Positions 27,938 through 36,255 of a DNA stretch of 64,000 nt are shown piece by piece (within the stretch, counting starts at the first letter, position 1; every line of letters starts with the position of its first letter). The translations under genes were made by a program, and so were the position numbers. The stretch spans positions 42,970 through 106,969 of the forward strand of contig JAKIUQ010000011.1 in the NCBI GenBank assembly GCA_021647465.1. The letters are read 5' to 3'. This DNA comes from Emcibacter sp. GTDB lineage: Bacteria; Pseudomonadota; Alphaproteobacteria; Sphingomonadales; Emcibacteraceae. The notes under the pieces were generated by a model, which was given only the letters and a program-made list of their open reading frames with translations, had not been told where the DNA came from and did not search any database.

Positions 27938-27970
27938 GCCGGATAGCTTCGGATTATAGCCAATTTTACA

Positions 27971-28000
27971 AACCCGTCTGGTCTGCCAGACGGGTTTTTT
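27971..28000 (+). terminator. Rho-independent terminator after rpsA
   Basis: AACCCGTCTG (27971-27980) pairs perfectly with CAGACGGGTT (27987-27996) across a 6-base loop, and the T-run continues to 28000. A second, weaker terminator-like repeat (AAAAAGGC...GCCTTTTT, 28016-28048) follows. Confidence 0.93.
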
Positions 28001-28136
28001 ATACAAAATCCTCATAAAAAGGCCTTAAATCACAAAAAATGCCTTTTTTTTAGGGACTTAACCTTGACGGGACAAAAACTCTCTGGCACCCTGTCATGAG
28101 AAAAAACTTAGCCGAAATATAATAGGGAATAATGTG

Positions 28137-28418
28137 ATGATAAAATCAGAGCTGATTTCACGGTTGGTCGAAGCCAACCCACATCTCTATCAGCGTGACG
28201 TTGAACGGATCGTGAATACTATCTTTGAAGAAATTACCAATGCCCTTGCGGCGGGAAACCGGGTTGAACTTCGGGGCTTTGGCGCTTTCTCGGTAAAGCA
28301 CCGCCCCAGCAGAATCGGGCGCAATCCGCGCACCGGGGATACGGTTGATGTGCCGGAAAAATTTGTGCCCTATTTTAAAACCGGTAAAGACCTTCGGGAA
28401 CGGCTCAATAAAAAGTAA
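28137..28418 (+). CDS. ihfB: Integration host factor subunit beta
   Basis: A 93-residue DNA-bending protein of the HU/IHF family that pairs with IHF-alpha. It reads MIKSELISRLVEANPHLYQR at the N-terminus and has the beta-arm motif RVELRGFGAFSVKHRPSRIG followed by RNPRTGD. The ATG at 28137 gives the usual IhfB N-terminus; GTG 28134 would add one Met. Placement directly after rpsA is the common proteobacterial order. Confidence 0.95.
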   Translation: MIKSELISRLVEANPHLYQRDVERIVNTIFEEITNALAAGNRVELRGFGAFSVKHRPSRIGRNPRTGDTVDVPEKFVPYFKTGKDLRERLNKK

Positions 28419-28465
28419 CCCCCCGTTTAAATCTTAATTCCCTCCCCGTTTTGCCCTAAGTTTGC

Positions 28466-28520
28466 CCCAAATCTGACCCAAATCTGACCCAAATCTGACC
28501 CAAATCTGACCCAAATCTGA
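28466..28520 (+). repeat. Five perfect 11-bp tandem repeats
   Basis: The unit CCCAAATCTGA occurs five times without mismatch in the gap between ihfB and lapA. A looser related unit may precede it (about 28454-28465). It ends 12 bases before the lapA ATG, so it occupies the leader including the place where a ribosome-binding site would lie. The 11-base unit is not a multiple of three and fits no reading frame. Such arrays can change copy number by slippage. Confidence 0.95.
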
Positions 28521-28532
28521 AATGAATCTATT

Positions 28533-28865
28533 ATGCGAATTATTTCCCTCGCAGCTTTTATCATCTTCACGGCCTTTTGTATCATTGTGGCTGTGGCCAA
28601 CAGGGTGGATGTGACCTTCAGTCTGGCCCCCCTGCCTTTTGCCTGGGATCTGCCGTTATATATTCTTCTTTTTGCCGGAATTTTCATTGGCCTTGGGGCC
28701 GGATCATTGGTTGTTATCGCAAAATCTGTCCGGCACGCCCGTCATAATCGCCAGCAAACAAAAATCATCCGGGAATTGGAAAAGCAGATAAAAGACCAGA
28801 AAAAAGATATCCCCCCCGCCGTGGACGCAAATGAAATACCACAAGATCAAAAACAGATTTCTTGA
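28533..28865 (+). CDS. lapA: LapA-domain inner-membrane protein
   Basis: A 110-residue membrane protein of the LapA (DUF1049) type. Two membrane helices (about residues 3-22 and 40-62, the latter LYILLFAGIFIGLGAGSLVV) are followed by a basic/coiled-coil cytoplasmic tail (HNRQQTKIIRELEKQIK). In E. coli LapA works with LapB in regulating lipopolysaccharide synthesis; in Alphaproteobacteria the gene commonly lies between ihfB and pyrF, as here. There is no good ribosome-binding site because the tandem repeat fills the leader. Confidence 0.85.
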   Translation: MRIISLAAFIIFTAFCIIVAVANRVDVTFSLAPLPFAWDLPLYILLFAGIFIGLGAGSLVVIAKSVRHARHNRQQTKIIRELEKQIKDQKKDIPPAVDANEIPQDQKQIS

Positions 28866-28937
28866 AATCCAGATAAAATACCTTGTCATCTCCTTCGGTA
28901 CGTGAGAAAAAACAGCCCTATAGTGAGGATGATTCTT

Positions 28938-29657
28938 ATGAACGATTTAACCCCGTCACAACGCATATTATGCGCTTTGGATACCACAGATCCACAAGCG
29001 GCTTTTGATCTGGCTGAAAAACTGCGGGATCATGTGGGCGGCGTAAAGCTTGGCCTTGAGTATTTTGGCGCTTGCGGCCCAACGGGATTTAATCATGTTG
29101 CCCAATCGGGCATGCCCATTTTTCTGGATCTGAAGCTGCATGACATTCCCAATACCGTGGCCAAGGCCATAAGCGCGGTAATGCCGCTAAACCCGCTTAT
29201 CATGACCATCCATACCAGCGGCGGGGCTGCCATGATGACGGCGGCGGCAAAGGCGGCAACAGAGGCTGCACAGAATGTCGGTTGCAAGCGCCCGATCATT
29301 GTCGGCGTGACCATCTTAACCAGCATGGATGAAAGTGACTTGCAGGATATTGGCTTGTCCCCCCCCATAGAATCCCAAGTGGTGCGCATGGCCCGTCTGG
29401 CACAGGCCAGCGGGCTGGACGGCGTCGTCTGTTCGCCCTTCGAAATTATCGCCATACGCGCGGCATGCGGCCCTGATTTCAAACTTATTGTCCCCGGCAT
29501 CCGGCCCGTTGGCAGCAGCAAAGGTGATCAGAAACGCACCATGACGCCCCGGGAAGCCATTGCGCGCGGCGCAGATTATATCGTCATTGGCCGGCCCATA
29601 ACAGAGGCCGATGACCCCATCAAGGCCGCACAGGATATTGCCCGGGGACTGGAGTGA
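28938..29657 (+). CDS. pyrF: Orotidine 5'-phosphate decarboxylase
   Basis: About 239 residues; catalyses the last step of UMP synthesis. The motif FLDLKLHDIPNTV holds the catalytic Asp-x-Lys-x-x-Asp residues, and VPGIRP plus the phosphate-binding ARGADYIVIGRPI near the C-terminus are diagnostic. The ATG at 28938 is preferred because GAGG is 9 bases upstream; the frame is open back to a GTG at 28902. Its stop overlaps the region preceding the trpF start, suggesting coupled translation. Confidence 0.96.
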   Translation: MNDLTPSQRILCALDTTDPQAAFDLAEKLRDHVGGVKLGLEYFGACGPTGFNHVAQSGMPIFLDLKLHDIPNTVAKAISAVMPLNPLIMTIHTSGGAAMMTAAAKAATEAAQNVGCKRPIIVGVTILTSMDESDLQDIGLSPPIESQVVRMARLAQASGLDGVVCSPFEIIAIRAACGPDFKLIVPGIRPVGSSKGDQKRTMTPREAIARGADYIVIGRPITEADDPIKAAQDIARGLE

Positions 29658-29662
29658 CGAAA

Positions 29663-30316
29663 ATGCCTCTCAAAGCCAAAATATGTGGATTAACCACCCC
29701 GGAGACTATCCGGGCTGCCGCCGCTGCGGGGGCAGCCTATATTGGGTTTGTTTTCTACGAAAAGTCACCGCGAAACATCTCACCGGAGTGGGCGGCTGAA
29801 CTGGCGGCCCATATTCCGGCCTCCGTGACCCTATGCGGCGTTTTTGTCAATCCGTCGGATGAACAGCTTGCCTCCACGCTGGCTCATCTGCCTCTTGACC
29901 TTATTCAATTGCATGGCGCAGAAAGCCCCCGGCGGTGCCAAGAGATTAAAAATCACTTCCAGCGTCCGGTGATGAAGGCCATTGCCGTCACGACGGCGCA
30001 GGATATCACAGCGGCCAAGGCCTATGAAAATACGGCTGATATGCTGCTTTTCGATGCCAGACCAGCGGCAGATCAAAAAAATTCCCTGCCCGGCGGCAAT
30101 GGCCTGCGATTTGACTGGCAGCTCATGAAAGCTCATCAATGGCATATACCGTGGATGTTATCCGGCGGACTTGATGCGGGTAACCTCGAAACTGCCATAG
30201 CCATTAGCGGCGCGGCCATCTTTGATGTATCCAGCGGCATTGAAAATCATCCCGGCGCAAAAAGCATCCCAAAAATAAACGCCTTCATGGCGATAATCAA
30301 TAAGGACAATAAATGA
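29663..30316 (+). CDS. trpF: Phosphoribosylanthranilate isomerase
   Basis: About 217 residues of TIM-barrel fold, converting phosphoribosylanthranilate to the carboxyphenylamino-deoxyribulose phosphate in tryptophan synthesis. It has the N-terminal KICGLTTPETIRAAAAAGA with the catalytic Cys, GFVFYEKSPRNIS, FDWQLMK and LSGGLDAGN. ATG 29663 is preferred because GGAG lies 9 bases upstream; GTG 29654, overlapping the pyrF stop, is the alternative. It overlaps trpB by four bases. Confidence 0.95.
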   Translation: MPLKAKICGLTTPETIRAAAAAGAAYIGFVFYEKSPRNISPEWAAELAAHIPASVTLCGVFVNPSDEQLASTLAHLPLDLIQLHGAESPRRCQEIKNHFQRPVMKAIAVTTAQDITAAKAYENTADMLLFDARPAADQKNSLPGGNGLRFDWQLMKAHQWHIPWMLSGGLDAGNLETAIAISGAAIFDVSSGIENHPGAKSIPKINAFMAIINKDNK

Positions 30317-31536
30317 GCCCGGATATGAAAGCAGATAAAAATACATATAGGGCCGGGCCGGATAATGAGGGTCGTTTTGGCAAATTCGGCGGCCGGTTCG
30401 TCGCCGAAACCCTGATGCCGTTAATTCTTGACCTGGAAGAGGCCTACCGGGACTCAAAAAATGATCCGGATTTCAAGGCTGAATTTGACGGCTTGCTGGC
30501 GGAATTTGTTGGCCGGCCCAGCCCGCTGTATTATGCGGAACGTTTGACGGAATATCTCGGCGGCGCAAAAATTTATTTCAAGCGGGAAGAGCTGAACCAT
30601 ACCGGCGCCCATAAAATCAACAATTGCATCGGGCAAATACTGCTCGCCCGGCGTATGGGGAAAAACCGAATCATTGCCGAAACCGGCGCCGGACAACATG
30701 GGGTTGCCACCGCCACCGTCTGCGCGCGCTTTGGCATGAAATGCGTGATTTATATGGGGGAAAAGGATATTGAACGGCAAAAGCCCAATGTGTTCCGCAT
30801 GAAATTACTGGGCGCGGAAGTCATTCCGGTCACTTGCGGTTCCCAAAGCCTGAAAGATGCCATGAATGAAGCCATGCGCGACTGGGTGGCCAATGTGGCG
30901 GATACTTTTTATATCATCGGCACGGCCGCAGGCCCGCACCCCTATCCGGAACTGGTCCGTGATTTCCAGTCTGTGATTGGCGTTGAGAGCCGCGAACAAA
31001 TCCTTGCCAAAGAAGGCCGCCTGCCCGACAGTCTTGTGGCCTGCGTTGGCGGCGGATCCAACGCTATTGGTCTGTTTCATCCTTTTTTAGATGATGATAT
31101 TGATATGTATGGGGTCGAAGCGGCGGGGCATGGCCTTGATACGGACAAGCATGCCGCGTCTCTCGCCGGCGGCAAACCCGGGGTTTTGCATGGCAACCGC
31201 ACCTATCTTCTGATGGATGATGATGGCCAGATCGAAGAAGCCCATTCCATTTCCGCCGGGCTGGATTACCCCGGCATTGGTCCGGAGCATAGCTGGCTTC
31301 ATGAAATGAAAAGGGTAAAATATGTTCCCGTCACAGATCAGGAAGCGCTCGAAGCCTTCCAGATCTGCACCCAATATGAAGGGATCATTCCCGCGCTGGA
31401 AAGCGCCCATGCCATCGCTTATGTCTTAAAATTTGCCCCGACATTACCAAAGGATCATCTTATGGTGATGAATTTAAGCGGGCGCGGTGATAAGGATATT
31501 TTCACAGTCGCGGACGCCCTTGGTGCAAAAATTTAG
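30313..31536 (+). CDS. trpB: Tryptophan synthase beta chain
   Basis: A 407-residue PLP enzyme that condenses indole with serine, working as an alpha2-beta2 complex with TrpA. The PLP lysine lies in REELNHTGAHKINNCIGQ. ETGAGQHGVATATV, the glycine-rich GGGSNAIGLFHPF and the C-terminal SGRGDKDIFTVADAL are all present. The start overlaps the trpF stop by four bases and trpA follows after 9 bases. Confidence 0.97.
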   Translation: MSPDMKADKNTYRAGPDNEGRFGKFGGRFVAETLMPLILDLEEAYRDSKNDPDFKAEFDGLLAEFVGRPSPLYYAERLTEYLGGAKIYFKREELNHTGAHKINNCIGQILLARRMGKNRIIAETGAGQHGVATATVCARFGMKCVIYMGEKDIERQKPNVFRMKLLGAEVIPVTCGSQSLKDAMNEAMRDWVANVADTFYIIGTAAGPHPYPELVRDFQSVIGVESREQILAKEGRLPDSLVACVGGGSNAIGLFHPFLDDDIDMYGVEAAGHGLDTDKHAASLAGGKPGVLHGNRTYLLMDDDGQIEEAHSISAGLDYPGIGPEHSWLHEMKRVKYVPVTDQEALEAFQICTQYEGIIPALESAHAIAYVLKFAPTLPKDHLMVMNLSGRGDKDIFTVADALGAKI

Positions 31537-31545
31537 GAGATAAAA

Positions 31546-32391
31546 ATGGCGGTTTCCCGCATTGATCAAAAATTTGCCCAATTGAAAAAACAGGGCCGCT
31601 GCGCCCTTGTGACCTTCACAACGGCGGGCGATCCGGATTATGATACGGCGCTGAATATTCTGAAAGCTCTGCCGGCGGCGGGGGCTGATATTATCGAACT
31701 TGGCATGCCATTTTCCGACCCCATGGCCGATGGCCCCGCCATTCAGGCCGGCAGCATTCGCGCTTTAAAAGGCGGCATGACCAGCCGGAAACTCTTGAAG
31801 ATGGTTGCGGAATTTCGAAAAACAGATGCGGAAACCCCGATTATCCTGATGGGTTATTATAATCCGATCTATATTTACGGCGTTGATAAATTTCTTGAAG
31901 ATGCCCTGAAAGCCGGTGTGGATGGCTTGATCATTGTTGACCTGCCGCCCGAAGAAGACAGCGAACTGGCCATTCCCGCCAAAGTCGCCCAAATGGGCTG
32001 CATTCATTTGGCAACCCCGACAACCGATCCGGCGCGGCTGACAAACATCTTAAAAAATGCGTCCGGCTTTCTTTATTATGTTTCCATTGCCGGAATTACC
32101 GGCACGCAGGAACCGGATATTGGTTCAGTCCGCGCTGCCATTGAGATGATTCGCACGCAAACCGACCTGCCCATTGCCGTCGGCTTTGGCATAAAAACAC
32201 CGGAAAATGCCCGTGTTTTTGCGGATTTTTCTGATGCGGTTGTTGTCGGTTCGGCAATTGTTAACATTATTGCGGATAATATTGATCAAGAAGGACTTGC
32301 AAATCCCGCGCTAGAAGCTAGAGTCCTTGACTTTGTTAAGATGCTTAAGGCCGGTGTGCGTGAAGCAAAAAGATCAAAAGGTGAAGAATGA
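31546..32391 (+). CDS. trpA: Tryptophan synthase alpha chain
   Basis: A 281-residue TIM barrel that cleaves indole-3-glycerol phosphate and passes indole to TrpB. Catalytic Glu is in DIIELGMPFSDPMADGPAIQ and Asp in GLIIVDLPPEE; FLYYVSIAGITGT and VGFGIKTPENA are family-typical. The stop overlaps the accD start by four bases, so amino-acid and fatty-acid genes share a transcript, as usual in Alphaproteobacteria. Confidence 0.97.
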   Translation: MAVSRIDQKFAQLKKQGRCALVTFTTAGDPDYDTALNILKALPAAGADIIELGMPFSDPMADGPAIQAGSIRALKGGMTSRKLLKMVAEFRKTDAETPIILMGYYNPIYIYGVDKFLEDALKAGVDGLIIVDLPPEEDSELAIPAKVAQMGCIHLATPTTDPARLTNILKNASGFLYYVSIAGITGTQEPDIGSVRAAIEMIRTQTDLPIAVGFGIKTPENARVFADFSDAVVVGSAIVNIIADNIDQEGLANPALEARVLDFVKMLKAGVREAKRSKGEE

Positions 32392-33251
32392 ACTGGATTA
32401 CCAATTTTGTCCGTCCAAAAATTCAGGCGGTTCTTGAAAATAAAAAAGATACGCCCGACAACCTGTGGCATAAATGCAGTGGCTGCGGCCAACTGCTCTA
32501 TTTAAAAGATTATCTGGAAGTCCAGTCGGTCTGCCCCAATTGTGGTTTCCATGGCCGCATTGATCCGAAAACCCGCTTCAAGCATTTATTCAACAAGGGT
32601 GAACATGCCCTGATTGACCTGCCGAAAGCCAATGAAGATCCCTTAAAATTTAAAGATCAAAAAAAATATACCGATCGCCTGAAGGCCGCGCGCGCCAAAA
32701 GTGAATCTAAAGATGCCATCTCGGTCGCCTACGGTCAAATCGGTAATATGAATGCCGTGATTGCGGTGCAGAATTTCCTGTTCATGGGCGGCTCCATGGG
32801 TATGGGTGTGGGCAATGGTATCATTGCCGCTGCCGAACATGCCGTGGCAAAAAAGGCGCCGCTCGTGCTTTTTTCCGCCGCCGGCGGGGCGCGAATGCAG
32901 GAGGGTATCCTCTCGCTCATGCAAATGCCCCGCACAACGGTGGCCGTTGAAATGGTTAAGGATGCCGGACTGCCTTATATTGTCGTCCTCACCGATCCCA
33001 CCACGGGCGGCGTGACCGCCTCTTATGCCATGCTGGGGGATGTTCAGATTGCAGAACCCAACGCGCTGATCTGTTTTGCCGGGCCACGGGTCATCAAGGA
33101 TACAATCCGCGAAGAATTACCCGAAGGCTTTCAACGATCAGAATATCTGCTGGATCATGGCATGGTCGATATGATTGTTCATCGTCATGAAATGCGCGAT
33201 AACCTGATACAGCTTCTTGGTTTGTTAATGAAGCAAACCAAGGCAGCGTAA
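32388..33251 (+). CDS. accD: Acetyl-CoA carboxylase carboxyltransferase subunit beta
   Basis: A 287-residue subunit of acetyl-CoA carboxylase, making malonyl-CoA with AccA. The N-terminal zinc finger is seen as CSGCGQLLY and SVCPNCGFHGRID. The carboxyltransferase core includes FSAAGGARMQEGILSLMQM and DPTTGGVTASYAMLGD, followed by ANALICFAGPRVI-like sequence. Length is normal. It overlaps trpA by four bases and is followed 7 bases later by folC, a very common accD-folC pairing. Confidence 0.96.
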   Translation: MNWITNFVRPKIQAVLENKKDTPDNLWHKCSGCGQLLYLKDYLEVQSVCPNCGFHGRIDPKTRFKHLFNKGEHALIDLPKANEDPLKFKDQKKYTDRLKAARAKSESKDAISVAYGQIGNMNAVIAVQNFLFMGGSMGMGVGNGIIAAAEHAVAKKAPLVLFSAAGGARMQEGILSLMQMPRTTVAVEMVKDAGLPYIVVLTDPTTGGVTASYAMLGDVQIAEPNALICFAGPRVIKDTIREELPEGFQRSEYLLDHGMVDMIVHRHEMRDNLIQLLGLLMKQTKAA

Positions 33252-33258
33252 GTCGCCC

Positions 33259-34554
33259 ATGAAACATCATACGGATCAGATCCTCGCGCGGCTGCAAAAG
33301 CACCACCCGAAAAAGATCGACCTTAGCCTGAACCGTATGCATGATCTGCTGGCCAGACTTGATCATCCTGAACGAAAACTGCCGCCGGTCATTCATATTG
33401 CCGGCACCAATGGCAAGGGGTCAACCATCGCCTATCTGCGGGCGATTCTGGAGGCCGCCGGCCTCTGCGTTCATGTCTATACCTCGCCGCATCTGGTGCG
33501 TTTTGCCGAACGCATTCGGCTTGGCGGAAAATTAATAGACGAAGATCATCTGTTAAGGATTTTACTGGATTGCGAAAAAGTGAATGGGGGCCGCCCGATC
33601 ACCTATTTTGAGATTACCACGGCCATCGCCCTTAAGTCTTTTGCCGAGAGCGCTGCTGATATATTGTTGTTAGAAGTCGGGCTTGGCGGGCGATTAGATG
33701 CCACTAATGTGGTTGATCACCCCCTGTCCACAATTATCACGCCCATATCCATGGATCATCAGCAATTTTTAGGGAACACGATCAGCGCCATCGCCCATGA
33801 AAAAGCCGGCATTGCCAAATCAGGCGTTCTCTTAATCATGGCAGATCAGTTGCCGGCGGCCAAGGCGGCCATTTTAACCCATGGCAAGAGCATCGGCGCG
33901 AAGCCCGTTTGTTATGGCGACTGGACGATAACAGAAACCGGAAACGGGTTTGATTATCAGGACGAGAAGGGGGTCATTTCACTTCCGCTACCAAATCTGC
34001 ATGGCCCTCATCAAATTGCCAATGCGGGGCTGGCCATTGGCTGTTTGCGCCATCAGGATAAATTTACCATCAGCATTGATCATATCAAAAAGGGAATTAC
34101 CTCGGCCTATTGGCCCGCGCGGCTTCAGGATATCTCCCAAAGCCCTTATGGCCGCCTATTGCCCAAAGGCAGCCAGCTTTGGCTTGATGGCGGTCATAAC
34201 CCGGCCGCCGGGGAAATTCTCGCCGATCATTTCTCAAAAGATATTGATACGCCGCTTTATGTAATTTGCGGTATGATGGCGGCCAAGGATGCGGCGGGTT
34301 TCCTAAAGCCGTTAAGCCCTTTTGCGGTTAAATTTTACGGCGTCACGGTTATTGGCGAAGACTGCCATTCCGCAAGCAACATTACCGAAATAGCGCAGCA
34401 GGCCGGCATGGTCTCACATGAGGCAAGCTCTGTGGAAAATGCGCTGCAAAAGATTAAAACTCATTCACAAGGCCGGGCCGTTCGCACTCTGATCTGTGGG
34501 TCATTATATCTTGCGGGCCATATTCTGGAACAGAATGACCTGCTGCCAACTTAA
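33259..34554 (+). CDS. folC: Bifunctional dihydrofolate/folylpolyglutamate synthase
   Basis: A 431-residue ATP-dependent ligase that adds glutamate to dihydropteroate and to folates. The Mur-ligase P-loop reads HIAGTNGKGSTIAYLRAIL. TSPHLVRFAERI, LEVGLGGRLDATNVV and WLDGGHNPAAGEIL are classic FolC signatures. It closes the rpsA-to-folC block and is convergent with the diguanylate cyclase gene, 45 bases away. Confidence 0.95.
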   Translation: MKHHTDQILARLQKHHPKKIDLSLNRMHDLLARLDHPERKLPPVIHIAGTNGKGSTIAYLRAILEAAGLCVHVYTSPHLVRFAERIRLGGKLIDEDHLLRILLDCEKVNGGRPITYFEITTAIALKSFAESAADILLLEVGLGGRLDATNVVDHPLSTIITPISMDHQQFLGNTISAIAHEKAGIAKSGVLLIMADQLPAAKAAILTHGKSIGAKPVCYGDWTITETGNGFDYQDEKGVISLPLPNLHGPHQIANAGLAIGCLRHQDKFTISIDHIKKGITSAYWPARLQDISQSPYGRLLPKGSQLWLDGGHNPAAGEILADHFSKDIDTPLYVICGMMAAKDAAGFLKPLSPFAVKFYGVTVIGEDCHSASNITEIAQQAGMVSHEASSVENALQKIKTHSQGRAVRTLICGSLYLAGHILEQNDLLPT

Positions 34555-34599
34555 ATGTTTCCGGCTAAATATTATCGCGTTATTTTTTTATGAGCGTAA

Positions 34600-35865
34600 T
34601 CACGCAACCCTCAGGCAGTTCCGGCCATGATCTTTGGCGTTATATAAGGCCTCGTCTGCGATCTTCAGCATGGCTCTAAAGTCTTCTTCAGCGTGGTTAC
34701 ACATACCGATGCTGACCGTTACCTTGATTTCTTTTTCGCTGATACTAACGCTGTCTTGTGCAACGCTCATGCGGATTTTTTCCAGAATACCCATGGCCTC
34801 ATCGGCATTTTTATCATGTAATATCACGCAGAACTCTTCCCCGCCAATACGCGCCACCAAATCTTTATCCACAAGGTGACGTTGCAGGTTTTCTGATACC
34901 CTGGCCAGAACATCATCCCCCATATGATGGCCATAAGTATCATTAATATTCTTGAAATGATCTATATCCACCATCGCGACCGTCAGGCCTTCTGCCTTAT
35001 TGTCTTTATCACTAAAAAGCTCATCACCATATTCCAATAAAAACCGCCGGTTATTCAATCCGGTTAAGGCGTCGATATAGACGCTCTTCTTTAATTCCTC
35101 GATCAAACAGTAAATGTCTAAATTCTGCGATACGCGGCACAGGAGCTCTTCATAACTAAATGGTTTATGAATGAAGTCATTGGCCCCAAGTTTCAGAAAC
35201 TGTACCACATATTCACCTTCGGCATGGCTGCTCATGCCAATGATAGGCAGTTGATCCTTGGAATATTTACTGCGCAATTTACGCGTCAATTCAAAACCAT
35301 CCATATTCGGCATATTATAATCGGTAAGCACAAGGTGAATAGGATGGTGTGTTTCCATCAATTCCAGAGCTTCTTTACCATCGCGGGCTTCAACCACATT
35401 GATTTGTTGCCGGATTAATTGCGTACAAAGTATTTTCCGGGCGGTAACCGAATCTTCAACCACCAATATATTAATCTTGCGGTTAAGCATGAGGCGGTTA
35501 ACAAGATAAATGAAATAGTCAAGACTGGCCGGCGAATCTTTGGGGACGCAATCAATAACCCCCATGGCATAATAACGGTTAAGAGACTCCCGATCAAAAT
35601 TACTGCTGAAAATAATAGAGGGAATGTCGTATTTATTCATAAGCTCGACGATCTCGCCCTCACGTGCATCAGGAAGGCATAGATCAAGAAGAGCCACAAA
35701 ATATTCACTACCCTGTTGTTTTAACAATTTTTTTGCGTCTGCATAATTTTCTATAAAAACGCACTCAAGATTTTCAAATACTTTTAAACGATGGCGAATG
35801 GCAACCGCAAAGAATTTGCTATCTTCAACAATCAGGACCCGCAACTTTGGGGAGGGCATACTCAA
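34600..35865 (-). CDS. PleD-like diguanylate cyclase (REC-REC-GGDEF)
   Basis: A 421-residue response regulator that should make cyclic di-GMP. Receiver 1 begins LIVEDSKFFAV with Asp61 in LLDLCLPDA and Lys109; receiver 2 begins ILVVEDSVTARK with Asp182 in LTDYNMPNMDG. The GGDEF domain has GLNNRRFLLEYG, DHFKNINDTYGH and the active-site GGEEF at 341-345. The usual inhibitory I-site RxxD, placed before DLVAR in relatives, reads VDKD here, so the Arg is missing and product feedback may be weak. Both receivers keep their phosphoacceptor Asp. No kinase is adjacent. Confidence 0.93.
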   Translation of the reverse strand: MSMPSPKLRVLIVEDSKFFAVAIRHRLKVFENLECVFIENYADAKKLLKQQGSEYFVALLDLCLPDAREGEIVELMNKYDIPSIIFSSNFDRESLNRYYAMGVIDCVPKDSPASLDYFIYLVNRLMLNRKINILVVEDSVTARKILCTQLIRQQINVVEARDGKEALELMETHHPIHLVLTDYNMPNMDGFELTRKLRSKYSKDQLPIIGMSSHAEGEYVVQFLKLGANDFIHKPFSYEELLCRVSQNLDIYCLIEELKKSVYIDALTGLNNRRFLLEYGDELFSDKDNKAEGLTVAMVDIDHFKNINDTYGHHMGDDVLARVSENLQRHLVDKDLVARIGGEEFCVILHDKNADEAMGILEKIRMSVAQDSVSISEKEIKVTVSIGMCNHAEEDFRAMLKIADEALYNAKDHGRNCLRVA

Positions 35866-36255
35866 AACCTCATTTCCAAATATTAATCACTATCGTTTTA
35901 AGGGAAGTAGATAATAGAAAAGCCACCTTAAGAAGAGATTAATACCAGAGATTAATAAATAAAAAAGCTGCTTCACTTAAACAGCGGGCTTTCAAAATAT
36001 GATTCTTGCTGTTTTTTGTTATCGCGCGGTGAGATTTATTTTTTGTATAGACATTGACAGTCTGCCACAATGTTGAATAGGCTGGTTTTTTATGATTAAT
36101 AATAGTATAAACTAATTGGTGAGGCTGCTAAATAGAAGAAAATACTATTCCATCTTTGGCATAAGGTTGGCTATGTTAGGCAGGCTTTGCCGTTTAAATT
36201 AGCCGTTTCAGAACAGTTGAAAATTGGTCCTTTACAACCAGAAAGGGTGATTATT
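35866..36255. other. 390-base divergent promoter region
   Basis: The gap between the diguanylate cyclase gene (leftward) and the LuxR-type gene (rightward) has no supportable ORF. It contains a minus-strand intrinsic terminator-like hairpin (entered separately) and a -35-like TTGACA at 36054-36059 on the + strand, with AATAGG at about 36076-36081, suitable for the LuxR-type gene. On the minus strand a TATACT hexamer lies near 36106-36111. It could hold a short leftward RNA. Confidence 0.4.
35961..35985 (-). terminator. Terminator-like hairpin on the minus strand
   Basis: On the minus strand GCTGTTT pairs with AAGCAGC around AAGTG (35985-35967) and is followed by six T (35966-35961). It lies upstream of the diguanylate cyclase start and downstream of no known leftward gene, so it would end an unannotated short transcript or attenuate a long leader. 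Confidence 0.55.

Noticed and set aside
26813..28015. 400-codon open frame on the minus strand opposite rpsA
   Set aside because: It mirrors the S1 repeats in antisense, is rich in Phe and Asn, has no family match and sits opposite an unmistakable ribosomal protein gene.
28466..28520. CRISPR-like repeat array
   Set aside because: Units are 11 bases and directly adjacent with no spacers, and no cas genes are present; it is a simple tandem repeat.
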